Shown here: positions 62,122 to 64,000 of the stretch, in pieces
Layout of the letters: the number at the start of each line of letters is the position of its first letter
How positions within the stretch are numbered: the stretch's first letter is position 1
NCBI GenBank assembly: GCA_021927905.1
Contig: BLLK01000074.1
Location: 1-64,000, forward strand
DNA length: 64,000 nucleotides
Source: Chaetoceros tenuissimus
Lineage: Eukaryota > Bacillariophyta > Thalassiosirophyceae > Chaetocerotales > Chaetocerotaceae
Direction: 5' to 3'
The notes under the pieces: model-generated
Told to the model about the DNA's origin: nothing
The model's input: the letters and a program-made list of their open reading frames with translations, nothing else
Database searches by the model: none
Position numbers and translations under genes: made by a program

Positions 62122-62997
62122 ATGAATTTGCATTCTCTACTTATTACACCATCAGTCATAGTTAGTACATCGTGGATTTTATCAATAGTATCAGCCGATC
62201 GCACTTTTTCAGATCAAGAATTGTATAAAATTCAAGAATTCGAATATTCAGATACAATCATAACTCCGACAAGTGCTACATCTTTATCAATGATGCAATC
62301 TACATTTCAAGCCGAATGCATCACAGCTATAGAATCATATGCTCGCGATAAGCTCATATCTCAACATGAAATCGCAATCTTTCTTCAACAATACTGCATC
62401 AAACATGAAATATGTGAAGCGGACTATACCATTTCTTTCAATGCCCTATCTCCCTATTTACAAATTGCATTTGCTAGATTTGTATGTAAGGACAATCAAG
62501 ATTGTCGAACTAAAGTTGAAAATGGTTCTCAAGATCTTGGATATACCATTGATCATGATGAGGGTAGTAGCAATGATGTATATGCCTATCAGGAGAGGGT
62601 TAATGATTTGTGTCAAAGTCTCTATAGACACGGTGATATGTTTCATGGTGGAAATGTTTCCAATGAGGAAAAGAGTATAGAACCGTCATTATCCAATGAT
62701 TCACTCGTTGTACTGGCCACATTGGCAATCATGTGCATAACTGTGATAATGTTGTTTCTTTCAAAGAAATGGAATGAAGGAAAAGAAGGACAAAACCATT
62801 CGAAGCAATCCGACATAGATGACATGCAAGAAGAGCAGCATTCACAAAACTGTAGAAGTGACGATATGGATGTGGATATTGAATCTGTTCCTTTGCAATT
62901 GAGCAACAGCGGTGAATCTCAAGAATGTGGATCATCCGTGATTCAAGCAAAGTCACTCATGTCGGGTAATTTATTTCAAGAAGAAGAAACCTTTTAA
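62122..62997 (+). CDS. Type I membrane protein, unknown
   Basis: 291 aa from ATG 62122 (the codon 36 nt upstream is TTG). Signal peptide NLHSLLITPSVIVSTSWILS, ectodomain of about 175 residues with scattered Cys (AECITAIE, QQYCIKHEICEADY, VCKDNQDCRTK, DLCQSLYRH), one helix (LVVLATLAIMCITVIMLFLS), then an acidic/Ser cytoplasmic tail. Family unknown. Confidence 0.68.
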   Translation: MNLHSLLITPSVIVSTSWILSIVSADRTFSDQELYKIQEFEYSDTIITPTSATSLSMMQSTFQAECITAIESYARDKLISQHEIAIFLQQYCIKHEICEADYTISFNALSPYLQIAFARFVCKDNQDCRTKVENGSQDLGYTIDHDEGSSNDVYAYQERVNDLCQSLYRHGDMFHGGNVSNEEKSIEPSLSNDSLVVLATLAIMCITVIMLFLSKKWNEGKEGQNHSKQSDIDDMQEEQHSQNCRSDDMDVDIESVPLQLSNSGESQECGSSVIQAKSLMSGNLFQEEETF

Positions 62998-63647
62998 AGT
63001 ATGAAAAAAGGTAGAAAGTTCGAAAAAAATAGAGAAAATGCTAGCCAGATAAGATCGAAGAATGTTGAGTTTATAATAGATAAACATGTTGAAACTGTGA
63101 AGAACTATAATGATTGTATTGATAACAATTACTCTATCTAAAAATAGTACCTATTTTAGTGATATTATTATATAGCTCTATTGGAGTACACATCATCTAT
63201 GAGAAGAGTTCATGTCGATGGTCACTTGACTCTCTTCAACTCCTATTTTATACTTTTAAATTGAAACTGGACTGTTTACAGCAAAACTTTTGAGATCCAC
63301 TTTGACTTTTCTATATGATTATAAGCCTTATACACTACCCTCTCCATCTGTTTCTTTCCGTCCTCAAGCAAGTGAATGACATTCGGAGACTCCCTCGAAT
63401 TGAAAATGTAATCTTTCTTGATGGGACCAATACATATGTTATGCTAAATTGGTTTATTGACAAGCAGCAACAGACTCAAATGACAACATTGACACTCTGC
63501 ACAATGACACGCCAAAAAAAGATAGAAGCAAAGAGAAGAGCACAGATACTCACTGATAAGCAGCAAGCAGCATGAACTCTCATCATTGCATACCGTACCT
63601 AAATCAATGTATCGTCATATTCAATACTACAACCTATCATCTAAACC
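62998..63647. other. Intergenic region
   Basis: 650 nt. A frame at 63315-63575 (86 codons) is too short and lacks any recognisable pattern. No gene supported. Confidence 0.3.
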
Positions 63648-64000
63648 ATGTCCTCTACAACAACTACTAAGAAGTCTAACGACGGCTCATGTGCAGCCTG
63701 TAACAAGGAAGAAGCAGTATTCCGATGCGCCCCTTGTTGTGACGCCGGTATTGATGTGTTCTTCTGCAACCGCGAGTGTCAGGTCAAGCTATGGAAGACA
63801 CATAAATCTGTATGTAAGAAAACATCAAATGCCGACTCGAAGAAAGAACAGTCGAGTGCCAACAAAGAGGCTAAAGCAGAAGGGAAGAAGAACTTGCAAC
63901 ACCGCAAAGACACCCAATTTTGTGATAACTGCTCAAAAACAGATACTGATGTTGGATTCAAAGTACGCGTGTGCTCAAGATGTAAATCTGCATACTATTG
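63648..64000 (+). CDS. MYND zinc-finger protein, 5' part
   Basis: Starts at ATG 63648 and runs off the right edge. The first MYND finger is complete: CAACNKEEAVFRCAPCC, FFCNRECQVKLWKTHKSVC. A Lys/Glu-rich linker follows, and a second finger begins (FCDNCSKTD ... VCSRCKSAYY). Tandem MYND proteins are common in stramenopiles and bind proline-rich partners. Anything further right is not visible. Confidence 0.87.
   Translation, partial: MSSTTTTKKSNDGSCAACNKEEAVFRCAPCCDAGIDVFFCNRECQVKLWKTHKSVCKKTSNADSKKEQSSANKEAKAEGKKNLQHRKDTQFCDNCSKTDTDVGFKVRVCSRCKSAYY

Noticed and set aside
63315-63575. 86-codon open frame before the MYND gene
   Set aside because: No start context, no family pattern, and the frame overlaps a likely promoter region.

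Overview
The window looks like nuclear DNA of a stramenopile alga, most likely a diatom. It is AT-rich. Introns are short (about 64-240 nt), GT-AG, and often start GTAAGT. Many predicted proteins begin with a signal peptide that ends in an A-F-x-P type motif (SAFAP, TAFSP, FSFSP), the mark of import into a secondary red plastid. Exon joins below were derived by hand from reading frame, splice consensus and family similarity; no alignment or transcript was available.

Layout. 0-1.8 kb: 3' part of an ATAD5/Elg1-like clamp-unloader subunit. 1.8-14.3 kb: a photolyase-family flavoprotein, then a run rich in plastid proteins (triose-phosphate translocator, small SAFAP protein, CPP1-like J-like protein, aldo-keto-reductase-like protein, PDZ-FKBP isomerase, tocopherol cyclase), interrupted by a glutamate-dehydrogenase-like protein with its catalytic residues replaced. 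15-27 kb: accessory and secretory genes (frame-broken adhesin-like coiled-coil protein, EF-hand protein, 1585-residue secreted phosphatase/LamG/FG-GAP/UnbV protein, broken four-helix membrane protein, S1 protease). 27-38 kb: a seven-helix receptor-like protein, a Cys-rich membrane protein, a peroxisomal-type enoyl-CoA reductase, V-ATPase subunit D, plastid KAS II, and a plastid CBS-NhaD antiporter. 38-50 kb: Ecdysoneless homologue, F-box/ankyrin-like protein, BTB-BTB-TLDc protein, alpha/beta hydrolase, polytopic protein. 50-64 kb: bestrophin pseudogene, Rab geranylgeranyltransferase beta, LSM6, RING-H2 ligase, a second seven-helix receptor-like protein, several proteins without a recognised family, and the start of a MYND-finger protein.

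Most genes are unrelated housekeeping or plastid functions. The plastid genes touch lipid synthesis (KAS II), tocopherol, chlorophyll-enzyme stabilisation (CPP1), carbon export (TPT) and ion homeostasis (NhaD). The most unusual signals are a pseudo-glutamate dehydrogenase; two diverged intergenic blocks at 23.76 and 25.11 kb that share a hairpin with changed stems and a conserved loop plus TGACGT/TGACGC sites exactly 11 bp apart; the large secreted phosphatase; and the recently broken bestrophin.
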